Positions 9,057 to 18,291 of a stretch of DNA of 64,000 nt are shown here, piece after piece. The notes under the pieces are model-generated. The model saw nothing but the letters and a program-made list of their open reading frames with translations, was not told where the DNA came from and did no database searches. Origin of the DNA: Oscillospiraceae bacterium (GTDB taxonomy: Bacteria > Bacillota > Clostridia > Oscillospirales > Ruminococcaceae). The DNA is taken from positions 1-64,000 of the forward strand of contig JAGHIE010000002.1 in the NCBI GenBank assembly GCA_017887325.1, read 5' to 3'. A program made the position numbers and the translations under genes. How positions within the stretch are numbered: the first letter of the stretch is position 1; each line of letters begins with the position of its first letter.

Positions 9057-10625
9057 ATGAAACCAAATATTGTAATTGTGATGACAGATCAACAAAGAGC
9101 AGATTTGAGAAAAAGTTGTGGTTGTAAATTAGATACTATGCCATTTTTAGATGAATGGGCTAAAGGTGGTGTCGATTTTGAAAAAGCATATACCCCAAAC
9201 CCTATTTGTCTTGCAGCACGAGCAAGTATGTTTACTGGAAGATATTCTCAAAGTCATGGGATTCGTTCAAATCAAAATGAAGAAGATATAAAATATACAA
9301 AGGATTTGCTTGATGTGTTAAAAGATAATGGTTATGTAACGGCACTATGTGGGAAAAATCATACATATCATAGAAAATGTGATTTTGACTTTTGGGAAGA
9401 AACAGGGCATTTAAACAGTGATATACCAGGAGAAAAAACAATAGAGCAAAAAGAATTTTACAAATTTTTAGAAGATACAAAATTTGTAGATAGTCAAAAA
9501 CCATCTCCACATGATGTAAAAGTGCAAAACCCATATGCAAATGTAAATTCAGCTTTTAAATTTATAGATGAATATACAAATAACAAACCATTCTTTTGTT
9601 GGGTATCTTTTGCAGAACCACATAATCCTTATCAAGTTCCATATCCATATTATGATATGTTTCCACCAAAAGATTTACCAGAATGTATTAGTGCAAGCGA
9701 TGCGAAAAAGTTTGATAAAGGAGAAAGATATGAAAGAATGAGAAAAGTTTGGGAACAGGTATATTCTCCTAATGTTGAGGAGCATATTTTACGCTCAAGG
9801 TCAAATTATTTTGGTATGTTAAGATTGATTGATGACCAATTTAAACGACTTATAGAAGGTCTTCGTGATAGAAATTTGGAAGATAATACAATAGTCATTT
9901 ATCTATCAGATCATGGAGATTTTGTAGGAGAGTATGGATTAGTTCGTAAAGGTGCTGACTTGTCAAACTTATTAATAAATATACCAATGATTTGGAGAGG
10001 ACCTAAAATAAAATCTATTGGTAAGAAAGATGATTGTTATGTAAGTCTGGTAGATATTCTTCCTACAATATGCGATATACTTGAAGTTGATATTCCTTTA
10101 GGAACACAAGGTAAAAGTATTCTTCCATTATTACAAAATAATCATGATTATGATGTAGAATTTGATTGTGCGTACATTGAAAGTGGCTTTTCAGGAATGT
10201 ATTGGGATGATGAGGATAACTTATCTTATCAAGCAGAGGGAGCTACTAAAAATATGACAGAATTTGATTGTCTAAACACATGGACACAGTGTGGTCAAAT
10301 GAGAAGTTTAGTCAAAGATAATTATAGAATACAAATAGATATGATGGGAAATGCTTATTTATATTCATTGAAAGATGACCCAAAAGAATTAATTAATTTA
10401 TGGAATGACGATAAATATCAAAATGTAAAAATAGATATGATGGAAAATTTAATTACAATGGGGCTTAAAAATTGTGATGTTTTACCTTTCCCTAGAAACA
10501 GGTATCGAACTAAAATTCATCCAAAAGGATATTGGTATCAAAAATATCATTGTAATGATCCAGGTGTTAGACAAACAAAATTAAATGATAGGAGAAAATT
10601 ATATGAAAATAGAAAGAATAAGTAG
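9057..10625 (+). CDS. Cytoplasmic type I sulfatase (S1 family)
   Basis: The 522-aa enzyme should hydrolyse sulfate esters from an imported glycan. The N-terminal metal-binding stretch is NIVIVMTDQQRAD. The active-site motif C-L-A-A-R has Cys51 as the residue to be converted to formylglycine and Arg55 as partner. A second metal-binding motif, YLSDHGDFVGEYG, lies at about residues 282-294. There is no signal peptide, so the substrate must enter the cell first, as the ABC genes upstream suggest. Cys-type sulfatases need an anaerobic radical-SAM maturase, which is not in the window. The start has GGAGGT 7 nt upstream. The exact substrate cannot be read from sequence alone. Confidence 0.93.
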   Translation: MKPNIVIVMTDQQRADLRKSCGCKLDTMPFLDEWAKGGVDFEKAYTPNPICLAARASMFTGRYSQSHGIRSNQNEEDIKYTKDLLDVLKDNGYVTALCGKNHTYHRKCDFDFWEETGHLNSDIPGEKTIEQKEFYKFLEDTKFVDSQKPSPHDVKVQNPYANVNSAFKFIDEYTNNKPFFCWVSFAEPHNPYQVPYPYYDMFPPKDLPECISASDAKKFDKGERYERMRKVWEQVYSPNVEEHILRSRSNYFGMLRLIDDQFKRLIEGLRDRNLEDNTIVIYLSDHGDFVGEYGLVRKGADLSNLLINIPMIWRGPKIKSIGKKDDCYVSLVDILPTICDILEVDIPLGTQGKSILPLLQNNHDYDVEFDCAYIESGFSGMYWDDEDNLSYQAEGATKNMTEFDCLNTWTQCGQMRSLVKDNYRIQIDMMGNAYLYSLKDDPKELINLWNDDKYQNVKIDMMENLITMGLKNCDVLPFPRNRYRTKIHPKGYWYQKYHCNDPGVRQTKLNDRRKLYENRKNK

Positions 10626-12549
10626 TGTACCAATAATTACTCATGATCCATATTTTAGTATTTGGTGTTCAAATGATAAATTAAATATTGATGATTTAAA
10701 ACATTGGAGTGGGTCATATCAAACAATAAGGGGTTATATAATAATTAATGGTAACGAATATTGTTTTATGGGAAATCCTGAAAATTATGATATAATTAAT
10801 CAAATAAACTGTGAGTTAAATGCACTAAGTACAGAATATACATTTGAAAATGAAGATGTAGTCTTAAAAGTGAAATTTATATCACCATTATTACTAGAAG
10901 AACCTTTGTTAGTATCAAGACCTTGTACTTATATAGATTATCAAGTTGAAAGAAAAAAAGAAGATTTAGATATTTCAATTAGAATAGATATTCATTCTAA
11001 TATAGTTTCTTTAAATAAATCAGAAATAATAGGTGATATATTTAATACACAAGAGTATAAATACGCAATGATGGGAAAAGCACAACAAACTCCATTAAGT
11101 CACAGTGGGGATAATATTACAATAGATTGGGGATATGTGTACTTATCAGCTAAAGATGAAAATTCTTCTTTTGAGTTTAATAAAGAAAAACAAATTTTAA
11201 GTGGAAATATAGAATTGAAAAAGAATAAAACTATTGGTTCTCATATAATCTCATATGACGATTTATTATCTATAAATTATTTTGGTGAGTGGAAAAAAGC
11301 ATATTGGACTAATTTTTATTCTACAATATTGGAAGCTATTGATGCATCTTGGAAAGATAAGAATAAAATTATAGAAAAATGTAATTCTTTTGATATAACT
11401 TTAGAAGAAAAAGCAAGTAATATAGGAGGAGAAGATTATAAGTTATTATGTAACACTTCTTATAGACAATCTATTTGTGCTCACAAACTTATTACAGATG
11501 ACAACGGAGATTTAATATTCTTGTCAAAAGAAAATGATTCAAACGGTTGTATTGGTACTGTAGATGTTAGTTACCCATCAATTCCATTATTTTTACTTTT
11601 TAATACAGAGTATGTAAAAGGTATGCTTAGACCTATATATAGTTTTTGTAATATGCCTGTTTGGGATTATGACTTTGCTCCACATGATGTGGGAAGATAT
11701 CCATATGCTTGGGGTCAAGTTTATGGATTAAACTCAAAAAAAGGAGCTTTTAATGGAGATAATGGTTTTGTTTATCCACCATTTTATCAATATCCCGATA
11801 AGTGTAATTATTATGATTTTAATATGCAAATGCCTTTAGAAGAATGTGGAAATATGTTAATTATGACAGCAGTCGTTTGTCGTTTAGATAACAGTGCTGA
11901 TTTTGCTATTCCACATATGAAAGTATTGCAACAATGGACTGAGTATTTATTAAAATATGGTAAAGACCCAGAAGAACAATTATGTACAGACGATTTTGCT
12001 GGACATTTATCACATAATGTTAATTTATCAGCAAAAGCTATAATGGGTGTTGAGTCTTTTGCATTGCTACAAAAACAATTAGGAAATATTGTTATGTATG
12101 AAGAATATCATAAGAAAGCTCAAGATATGGCAATAGATTGGGTGGAAAGAGCTTCAACAATTGATCATACATCATTAGTTTTTACAGATAAAGAAAGTTG
12201 GAGTCTAAAATATAACTTGATTTGGGATGTTTTCTTTGAAAGTAATTTATTCCCTAAAGAAATATTTAAAACAGAGATAGATTACTATATTAAAAAGACC
12301 AATAAATATGGTGTTCCACTAGATAGTAGAAAAGAGTATACTAAAAGTGACTGGATTTTATGGTGTGCTTCTATGGCAGAAAATGATAAGATGAAGGAAT
12401 TAATAAAACCTGTGGCAAGATATTTGAAAGAAACTGAATCAAGAGTTCCTTTTTCAGATTGGTATGAAACAGTTAGTGGAAATTATATTCATTTTATTGG
12501 AAGAAGTGTACAAGGTGGAATATTTATGCCAATGTTAATTAAAAAATAA
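10603..12549 (+). CDS. Glutaminase-A-like / DUF4965-DUF5127-DUF1793 family protein
   Basis: The product is about 648 aa and lacks a signal peptide. The N-terminal part (ITHDPYFSIWCSNDKLN) and the central and C-terminal helical part (PLEECGNMLIMTAVVCR, then LCTDDFAGHLSHNVNLSAKAIMG) match the family annotated as glutaminase A / DUF4965. In gut bacteria its members often sit next to sulfatases and glycosidases, and their true substrates are mostly unknown. I place the start at 10603, because GGAG lies 8 nt before it and the ATG at 10585 precedes that site. The gene overlaps the sulfatase by 23 nt, which suggests coupled translation and a shared pathway. An (alpha/alpha)6-barrel glycosidase role is possible but not shown. 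Confidence 0.8.
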   Translation: MKIERISSVPIITHDPYFSIWCSNDKLNIDDLKHWSGSYQTIRGYIIINGNEYCFMGNPENYDIINQINCELNALSTEYTFENEDVVLKVKFISPLLLEEPLLVSRPCTYIDYQVERKKEDLDISIRIDIHSNIVSLNKSEIIGDIFNTQEYKYAMMGKAQQTPLSHSGDNITIDWGYVYLSAKDENSSFEFNKEKQILSGNIELKKNKTIGSHIISYDDLLSINYFGEWKKAYWTNFYSTILEAIDASWKDKNKIIEKCNSFDITLEEKASNIGGEDYKLLCNTSYRQSICAHKLITDDNGDLIFLSKENDSNGCIGTVDVSYPSIPLFLLFNTEYVKGMLRPIYSFCNMPVWDYDFAPHDVGRYPYAWGQVYGLNSKKGAFNGDNGFVYPPFYQYPDKCNYYDFNMQMPLEECGNMLIMTAVVCRLDNSADFAIPHMKVLQQWTEYLLKYGKDPEEQLCTDDFAGHLSHNVNLSAKAIMGVESFALLQKQLGNIVMYEEYHKKAQDMAIDWVERASTIDHTSLVFTDKESWSLKYNLIWDVFFESNLFPKEIFKTEIDYYIKKTNKYGVPLDSRKEYTKSDWILWCASMAENDKMKELIKPVARYLKETESRVPFSDWYETVSGNYIHFIGRSVQGGIFMPMLIKK

Positions 12550-12698
12550 CATAGGAGTAAATAAAGTAATTTATATTTGTTGAAAAGATGTAAGAGGAGG
12601 ATTTATAGAAATATTATTTATTAAAATTAAATCATGATATATTAAAACATTTCAAAATATATGCATGATTATTATATAGTTATTATAATTTACACAAA

Positions 12699-12875
12699 TT
12701 CAACTCCCTACAGAAAATCCTCAAAAAAATCTATATTGTAGTGAACAGACATAAGCTCAAAATAAAAAAGATATTTGGCCGAAAAACCCCGATTTTATCG
12801 GGGTTTTTTCATATCCAAAAGGCTGTTTTTTACTGTACAAAAATGAATATATATTTTAAGCCATAGGGAGTTGAA
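12699..12875. repeat. 177-bp element with 12-bp terminal inverted repeats (MITE-like)
   Basis: TTCAACTCCCTA (12699-12710) is exactly mirrored by TAGGGAGTTGAA (12864-12875). The interior holds no open frame but carries a strong intrinsic terminator. I see no clear target-site duplication next to the ends. It could be a miniature inverted-repeat element or the two ends of a deleted insertion sequence. Confidence 0.55.
12782..12810 (+). terminator. Strong intrinsic terminator inside the inverted-repeat element
   Basis: AAAACCCCGAT and ATCGGGGTTTT form an 11-bp GC-rich stem with a 3-nt loop and a T run. The mirrored A run makes it usable on both strands. It may end transcription of the upstream sulfatase operon. 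Confidence 0.88.
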
Positions 12876-12913
12876 CTCATACAAAGATATTACAATTTAA
12901 TATATAAAAGTAG

Positions 12914-12946
12914 ATAGGTAAATCAATTTTGATTTACCTATTTTTA
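12914..12946 (+). terminator. Bidirectional terminator before the Kdp region
   Basis: ATAGGTAAATCAA (12914-12926) and TTGATTTACCTAT (12929-12941) form a 13-bp stem with a 2-nt loop, followed by TTTTT. The stem is related to the terminators at 1884 and 53752. Confidence 0.85.
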
Positions 12947-13013
12947 TACCAAAATGAGAAAATAATAATCTATGTAATTAATTGAGTATTATGAGATAAG
13001 TTTAAAAATAAAC

Positions 13014-13046
13014 TATCTTTATTAAATCTTAATTTGTATCTTAATT
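13014..13046 (+). promoter_or_regulatory. Putative KdpE site: direct repeats ATCTTTATT / ATCTTAATT
   Basis: ATCTT occurs at 13015 and 13026 (11 bp apart), each followed by a T/A-rich half, with a third copy at 13038. The same paired motif occurs before the kdp operon (13298) and before kdpD (18203). OmpR/PhoB-type regulators such as KdpE bind direct repeats spaced by 11 bp. A possible -10 (TATAGT, 13071) follows. Confidence 0.55.
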
Positions 13047-13103
13047 TTCTTTTACTCTTTTAATATTTTATATAGTATTATTTGATTGTTAGAGGTGATA
13101 TAT

Positions 13104-13289
13104 ATGATTAAAAGTATGAGGTGTGAGCTAGAAGATAAGTTTGAAAAATCATTATTAATTTTGTCAGGACATCCAGTACTATTATGGTTATCAATTTTTA
13201 TAGGAATTCCATTAACAATTATTACAGCATTGTTTGCTATTATTTTTGTTCTATGGTTACCAGCATTGTTTATAGCTAAATTTATATAG
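13104..13289 (+). CDS. Small membrane protein of unknown function, 61 aa, next to kdp
   Basis: The product starts MIKSMRCELEDKFEKS and then has a short amphipathic part and a hydrophobic region of about 35 residues (from LLWLSIFIGIPL to LPALFIAKFI), enough for one long or two short helices. I use the ATG at 13104 because AGAGGTGA lies 5 nt before it; a TTG at 13086 is less likely. I do not recognise the family. It stands 150 bp ahead of the kdp genes, and its own upstream region carries the same direct repeats as the kdp and kdpD promoters. That suggests, as an inference, that it is made under potassium limitation. Confidence 0.65.
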   Translation: MIKSMRCELEDKFEKSLLILSGHPVLLWLSIFIGIPLTIITALFAIIFVLWLPALFIAKFI

Positions 13290-13297
13290 TATAAATA

Positions 13298-13360
13298 AAT
13301 CTTTATATAATCTTTATATGATATTGATAGCTTTAATACAGTCTTTAAACAAACTATGAT
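13298..13360 (+). promoter_or_regulatory. Putative KdpE site and promoter of the kdp operon
   Basis: The 11-bp sequence AATCTTTATAT occurs twice head to tail (13298-13308 and 13309-13319). Downstream, a weak -35 (TTTAAT, 13332-13337) and a -10 (TATGAT, 13355-13360) are 17 bp apart. A poor -35 with tandem repeats just upstream is what an activated OmpR-type promoter looks like. Confidence 0.65.
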
Positions 13361-13439
13361 AGACTTATTAATGCAATAAAACAGTTATGGGCATTACCAT
13401 AATATATTATGTGTTTTTATAAACTAAGGAGGTAAGATT

Positions 13440-13532
13440 ATGGACGTACTTATGATTGCTATACTAGCAGTATCTTTTATAAGTATAAAACTGTTAGCAG
13501 ATTGGTGTGAACGCCAAGTTGATAAGCAATAA
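13440..13532 (+). CDS. 30-aa membrane peptide ahead of kdpF
   Basis: AAGGAGG lies about 8 nt before the ATG. The product is MDVLMIAILAVSFISIKLLA followed by DWCERQVDKQ, one membrane helix with a charged C-terminal tail. It is the first frame of the kdp operon, 29 nt before kdpF. Small single-helix ORFs at this position occur in kdp operons of some anaerobes, but I know of no assigned function. It could be a further accessory subunit of the pump, or a regulator of its assembly. The strong ribosome binding site and operon position support a real gene. Confidence 0.7.
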   Translation: MDVLMIAILAVSFISIKLLADWCERQVDKQ

Positions 13533-13561
13533 TATTTAATTAGAAAGAGAGGATATTTAAT

Positions 13562-13651
13562 ATGTCAATAGGTATGATTTTATTAGGTGTTATTCTTGTC
13601 GGTTTAGGAGCTTATTTATTATATGCACTAATTAATCCAGAAAAATTCTAA
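13562..13651 (+). CDS. kdpF: KdpF, small subunit of the potassium-transporting ATPase
   Basis: This 29-residue single-helix protein, MSIGMILLGVILVGLGAYLL followed by YALINPEKF, ends in the typical KdpF tail (LYAL..PEKF). In the family it stabilises the KdpABC complex in the membrane. An AGAGAGGA site precedes the ATG. It lies directly before kdpA, as in most kdp operons. Confidence 0.9.
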   Translation: MSIGMILLGVILVGLGAYLLYALINPEKF

Positions 13652-13687
13652 TACAAAAACATTTATTCAAAACAGGAGGAAACACTA

Positions 13688-15421
13688 ATGTTTCAGATTT
13701 TGATGACTTTATTAATTTTTATAATCATAGTAATACCTATAGGTATGTATATGTATCGTATAGCTACATATCAAAAAACATTCGCTGATCCAGTTTTAAA
13801 TCGTTTAGATAATGGAATATTTAAAGTTTGTGGAATAGATCCTCAAAACGGTATGGGTTGGAAAAAGTATGTTTTATCATTGGTTTTAACAAATGCTTTT
13901 ATGGTATTTGTTGGATATATAATTTTAAGGATTCAATTTTTACCTATTTTTAATCCAAATGGAATTAGTGGAATGGAAGAAAGTTTGTCATTTAATACAA
14001 TTATTAGTTTTATGACAAATACAAACTTACAACACTATGCCGGTGAAAGTGGATTGTCTTATTTATCACAAATGTCAGTTATTACTTTTATGATGTTTAC
14101 ATCAGCTGCAAGTGGTTATGCGGCATGTGTAGCTTTTGTGAGAGGTTTGGCTGGTAAAGATAAGAAAAATATGGGAAACTTCTATGTTGATTTAGTTAGA
14201 GTTACAACAAGAATTTTATTACCTTTATCTATAATTGTTACATTATTGTTAGTATGGCAAGGGGTTCCTCAAAATTTGTCACAAAATGTTACAGTTAAAA
14301 CATTAGAGGGAACAATGCAAGATATTGCAATGGGTCCTATTGCAGCATTAGAATCAATAAAACACATTGGAACAAATGGTGGTGGTTTCTTAGGTGCTAA
14401 CTCATCAACACCTTTAGAAAATCCAACAATCATATCAAATATTATTGAATTGTTGTCAATGATGATTTTACCTGGGGCATGTGTAATTATGTTTGGTAAA
14501 ATGGTTAGAGATAGAAAATCTTCAAATAATGTTCCAAATGCAATTAAAGCAAGAAAAAGCTTATTTGGTAGAGAAGGTAGAACAGTATTTGTTGCTATGT
14601 CTATAATTTTCTTAATTGGTTTGTTTGTATGTTACTATGCTGAAATGGCAGGAAACCCTGCACTTGTAAATGCTGGTTTATCACAAAGTATGGGTAATAT
14701 GGAAGGTAAAGAAGTTAGATTTGGTGTTAGTCAATCAGCTTTATTTACAACAGTTACAACATCATTTACAACAGGTACAGTAAATAATATGCATGATACA
14801 TTAACTCCACTAGGTGGAATGATTCCTTTACTTCATATGATGCTAAACTTAGTATTTGGTGGTAAAGGTGTTGGATTAATGAATATGATTATGTATGTAA
14901 TCTTAACAGTATTCATTTGTGGATTAATGATAGGTCGTACACCAGAATACTTAGGTAAAAAAATAGAAGGCAAAGAAATGAAGCTAACAGCTTTATGTAT
15001 AATAATTCACCCATTATTGATTTTAGCATTTTCGGCTATTGCAGTTGCAACAAAATCAGGTTTAGCTGGAATTACTAATGAAGGTTTCCATGGATTATCA
15101 CAAGTGTTATATGAATATTCTTCATCTGCTGCAAATAATGGTTCAGGTTTTGAAGGTTTAGCTGATAACACATTATTCTGGAATATTACAACTGGACTTG
15201 CTATGTTCTTTGGCCGTTATTTATCAATAGTAATTCAACTTGCAATAGCAGGTTCTATTATGAGAAAACAATTTGTTAATGAATCAGCTGGTACATTAAG
15301 AACAGATACTACAACATTTACTATTGCATTAGTGTTAATTGTATATATTTTTGCAGGCTTAACATTCTTCCCAGTATTATCATTGGGTCCTGTTGCTGAA
15401 CATTTAACACTATGGGGTTAA
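13688..15421 (+). CDS. kdpA: KdpA, potassium-binding channel-like subunit of KdpFABC
   Basis: KdpA is the membrane subunit that selects and conducts K+ in the high-affinity KdpFABC pump. The product has 577 aa against about 557 in Escherichia coli, with about ten hydrophobic helices. Selectivity-filter-like glycine segments are visible, for example [21 protein letters not shown] shortened here to [12 protein letters not shown], and later [10 protein letters not shown]. It starts at an ATG behind AGGAGG and is followed 16 nt later by kdpB. It is probably induced through the direct-repeat promoter at 13298 when potassium is scarce. Confidence 0.97.
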   Translation: MFQILMTLLIFIIIVIPIGMYMYRIATYQKTFADPVLNRLDNGIFKVCGIDPQNGMGWKKYVLSLVLTNAFMVFVGYIILRIQFLPIFNPNGISGMEESLSFNTIISFMTNTNLQHYAGESGLSYLSQMSVITFMMFTSAASGYAACVAFVRGLAGKDKKNMGNFYVDLVRVTTRILLPLSIIVTLLLVWQGVPQNLSQNVTVKTLEGTMQDIAMGPIAALESIKHIGTNGGGFLGANSSTPLENPTIISNIIELLSMMILPGACVIMFGKMVRDRKSSNNVPNAIKARKSLFGREGRTVFVAMSIIFLIGLFVCYYAEMAGNPALVNAGLSQSMGNMEGKEVRFGVSQSALFTTVTTSFTTGTVNNMHDTLTPLGGMIPLLHMMLNLVFGGKGVGLMNMIMYVILTVFICGLMIGRTPEYLGKKIEGKEMKLTALCIIIHPLLILAFSAIAVATKSGLAGITNEGFHGLSQVLYEYSSSAANNGSGFEGLADNTLFWNITTGLAMFFGRYLSIVIQLAIAGSIMRKQFVNESAGTLRTDTTTFTIALVLIVYIFAGLTFFPVLSLGPVAEHLTLWG

Positions 15422-15437
15422 GGAGAGATATAAAAGT

Positions 15438-17492
15438 ATGAGTAAATCTAAAAAAGGAAATTTTATTACAGGTAAAATTTTAACAAGTGCTATTAAAGGG
15501 GCATTTGTAAAACTAAATCCTTTATATATGATAAAAAATCCTGTTATGTTTGTAGTTGAGCTTGGATTTTTCATAACACTTTTGTTATCAATCTTCCCTT
15601 CGATTTTTGGAGATAACAGCGGAAATCTTGGTGCTTATAATATTATTGTTTGTGTTGTATTATTTATAACTGTACTTTTTGCAAACTTTGCAGAATCAGT
15701 TGCAGAAGGTAGAGGTAAAGCACAAGCTGAATCTTTAAAAAAGACTCAAAAAGATACAAAAGCAAGACTTTTATCTGAAGATGGCTCTGAAACAATTATT
15801 AGTTCAAGTGAACTAAAAAAAGGTGATATCGTTATGGTATATGCAGGTGAATTAATACCAAACGATGGTGAGGTAATTGAAGGTATAGCTAGTGTTGATG
15901 AATCTGCTATTACAGGTGAATCTGCTCCAGTAGTTAGAGAAAGTGGCGGTGACTTTTGTAGTGTTACAGGTGGTACAACAGTAGTTAGTGACTGGCTAAA
16001 AATTCGTATAACATCAAATCCTGGTGATAGTTTCTTAGACCACATGATTGCGTTAGTAGAAGGTGCATCTAGAAAGAAAACTCCAAACGAAATTGCTTTA
16101 AATACTTTGTTAGTTTCACTTACAATTATTTTTATGATAGTTATCGTTACACTATATCCTATTGGTGTATATAGTGGTGTACAATTACCTATTTCTACAC
16201 TTATTGCATTAGCAGTATGTCTTATTCCTACAACTATCGGTGGCTTGTTATCAGCTATAGGGATTGCTGGTATGGACAGAGTAACAAGATTTAATGTAAT
16301 TGCAATGTCAGGTAAGGCTGTTGAAGCTTGTGGTGATGTTGACACAATGATTTTAGATAAAACAGGTACTATTACTTTTGGTAATCGTTTAGCTGCTGAT
16401 TTTTTACCAGTAAAAGGTATAGACAAACAAAGTTTAATTGAAGCTGCGGTGATGGCTTCAGTATATGATGAAACACCTGAAGGTAAATCAACAGTTGAAT
16501 TAGGTAGAAAATTAGGTATAAAAATTCCTGAATTGAGAAAAGATGTAGTTATTATTGAATTTACAGCTCAAACTCGTATGAGTGGTATTAATTTACCAAA
16601 TGGAACAAAGATTCGTAAAGGTGCTAGTGAAGCTATTGCTGAATATGTAAAGCAACAAGGTGGAATTATACCAGATGATCTTAAAAAACAAGTTGATGAA
16701 GTTTCAACATTAGGTGGTACTCCATTAACAGTATGTTCTGATAATCGTATATTAGGTGTTATTTACTTAAAAGATACAGTAAAACCTGGTATGAGAGAAA
16801 GATTTGATAGATTAAGAGCTATAGGTATTAAAACAATTATGTGTACAGGGGATAACCCATTAACTGCTGCAACTATTGCTAGCGAAGCAGGTGTTGATGA
16901 TTTTATCGCAGAATGTAAACCAGAAGATAAAATTGATGTTATTAAAAGAGAACAAGGAAAAGGAAAAATTGTTGCAATGACAGGTGATGGGACAAACGAT
17001 GCTCCTGCACTAGCTCAAGCTAACGTTGGTATTGCTATGAATAGTGGTACAACAGCTGCAAAAGAAGCTGCTAATATGGTTGACTTAGATTCAGACCCAA
17101 CAAAAATATTAGAAGTAGTTGAAATTGGTAAACAAATGCTTATAACTCGTGGTAGTTTAACAACATTCTCTATTGCCAATGATATAGCAAAATATTTTGC
17201 TATTATTCCTGCTATGTTTATGTTAGGTATTCCACAGTTAAAAGTACTTAATATAATGAATTTATCAACACAATATAGTGCTATTTTATCTGCACTTATC
17301 TTTAACGCTATTATTATTCCTTGCTTAATTCCTCTTGCTATGAAAGGTGTTAAATACAGACCAATGTCTAGTAGCAAGATGTTGATTAGAAACTTATTAA
17401 TATATGGATTGGGTGGTATTATTACACCATTCGTAGGAATTAAAATAATTGACTTAATTATTGCTCCATTATTATCATTAATAGGTTTATAA
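15438..17492 (+). CDS. kdpB: KdpB, P-type ATPase catalytic subunit
   Basis: KdpB hydrolyses ATP and drives K+ uptake through KdpA. The 684-aa product matches the usual family length. The phosphorylated Asp is residue 307 in [10 protein letters not shown], the same number as in the E. coli protein. The actuator-domain motif is ITGESAP, and the hinge motif is [12 protein letters not shown] near residue 515. Membrane helices flank these domains. It has its own AGGAGAG-type site and sits between kdpA and kdpC in the standard order. Confidence 0.97.
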   Translation: MSKSKKGNFITGKILTSAIKGAFVKLNPLYMIKNPVMFVVELGFFITLLLSIFPSIFGDNSGNLGAYNIIVCVVLFITVLFANFAESVAEGRGKAQAESLKKTQKDTKARLLSEDGSETIISSSELKKGDIVMVYAGELIPNDGEVIEGIASVDESAITGESAPVVRESGGDFCSVTGGTTVVSDWLKIRITSNPGDSFLDHMIALVEGASRKKTPNEIALNTLLVSLTIIFMIVIVTLYPIGVYSGVQLPISTLIALAVCLIPTTIGGLLSAIGIAGMDRVTRFNVIAMSGKAVEACGDVDTMILDKTGTITFGNRLAADFLPVKGIDKQSLIEAAVMASVYDETPEGKSTVELGRKLGIKIPELRKDVVIIEFTAQTRMSGINLPNGTKIRKGASEAIAEYVKQQGGIIPDDLKKQVDEVSTLGGTPLTVCSDNRILGVIYLKDTVKPGMRERFDRLRAIGIKTIMCTGDNPLTAATIASEAGVDDFIAECKPEDKIDVIKREQGKGKIVAMTGDGTNDAPALAQANVGIAMNSGTTAAKEAANMVDLDSDPTKILEVVEIGKQMLITRGSLTTFSIANDIAKYFAIIPAMFMLGIPQLKVLNIMNLSTQYSAILSALIFNAIIIPCLIPLAMKGVKYRPMSSSKMLIRNLLIYGLGGIITPFVGIKIIDLIIAPLLSLIGL

Positions 17493-17512
17493 TTCAGGAG
17501 GTATGTTATACA

Positions 17513-18151
17513 ATGAAAGAAAAATTTAAAACATCTCTTAGTGGTGTAAAAAAAGCTTTTTTAGTTACTTTAGTATTATTAATAATATGTGGACTTATCT
17601 ATCCATTAGTGATGACAGGGTTATCTCAATTGATTTTCCCTCATCAAGCAAATGGTAGTTTAGTAAAAGTAAATGGAGAAGCCATTGGTTCTGAATTAAT
17701 TGGTCAAGACTTTACAGAAGATTATTTTATGAAATGTCGTCCTTCTTCAGTAAACTATAATACATACACAGAAGAAGCAAAAGAAAGTGGAGAATATGCA
17801 GGACCTGCATCAGGATCAAACAACTATGCTCCATCTAATAAAGCTTTAGTAGAAAGAGTTCAAGCTGATATTGATGAATTTTTAAAAGCTAATCCAAATA
17901 TTAAAAAAGAAGATATTCCAACAGATTTATTAACAGCTTCAGGTTCTGGATTAGATCCTCACATTAGTCCAAAATCTGCTGAAGTTCAATTAGAAAAACT
18001 AGAGGAAACAACTGGTCTTTCAATGGATACATTACAAAAAATAGTTGATGATAACACAGAAGGAAAAGTTTTAGGTATATTTGGTCAAGATAGAGTAAAT
18101 GTACTAGGTGTAAACTTACAAATAGCTAAAGAAATGGGATTAATAGATTAA
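17513..18151 (+). CDS. kdpC: KdpC, accessory subunit of the potassium-transporting ATPase
   Basis: The 212-aa protein has one N-terminal membrane helix (about residues 17-38, FLVTLVLLIICGLIYPLVMTG) and a soluble domain with the family motifs CRPSSVNYN, ASGSNNYAPSN and TASGSGLDPHISP. KdpC is thought to link KdpA and KdpB and raise ATP affinity. AGGAGGT precedes the ATG, and a terminator follows the stop. Gene order kdpFABC is complete, with no sign of damage. Confidence 0.96.
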   Translation: MKEKFKTSLSGVKKAFLVTLVLLIICGLIYPLVMTGLSQLIFPHQANGSLVKVNGEAIGSELIGQDFTEDYFMKCRPSSVNYNTYTEEAKESGEYAGPASGSNNYAPSNKALVERVQADIDEFLKANPNIKKEDIPTDLLTASGSGLDPHISPKSAEVQLEKLEETTGLSMDTLQKIVDDNTEGKVLGIFGQDRVNVLGVNLQIAKEMGLID

Positions 18152-18158
18152 TATTAAT

Positions 18159-18191
18159 AAAAGGTATTGTAAAAGATACCTTTTATTTTTT
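18159..18191 (+). terminator. Terminator after kdpC
   Basis: AAAAGGTAT (18159-18167) pairs with ATACCTTTT (18176-18184), followed by a T-rich run. It separates the structural operon from kdpDE, which has its own promoter. Confidence 0.8.
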
Positions 18192-18202
18192 ATTAAAATA
18201 AA

Positions 18203-18270
18203 AATCTTTATACAATCTTAATGTCAATAGAGATAAATATATGTAAAATTAATATTAGTTAGTATATAAT
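18203..18270 (+). promoter_or_regulatory. Putative KdpE site and promoter of kdpDE
   Basis: AATCTTTATAC (18203-18213) is followed directly by AATCTTAATGT (18214-18224), the same 11-bp-spaced motif as upstream of the kdp operon. A TATAAT lies at 18265-18270 without a good -35. This suggests autoregulation of kdpDE. Confidence 0.6.
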
Positions 18271-18291
18271 ATATGATAGGGGAGTGATGTA

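Noticed and set aside
10585-10602. Upstream ATG for the DUF4965 gene
   Set aside because: The ribosome binding site lies between this ATG and the one at 10603, so the latter is the start.
15746-16426. 226-codon minus-strand frame opposite kdpB
   Set aside because: kdpB is certain on the plus strand, so this is its shadow.
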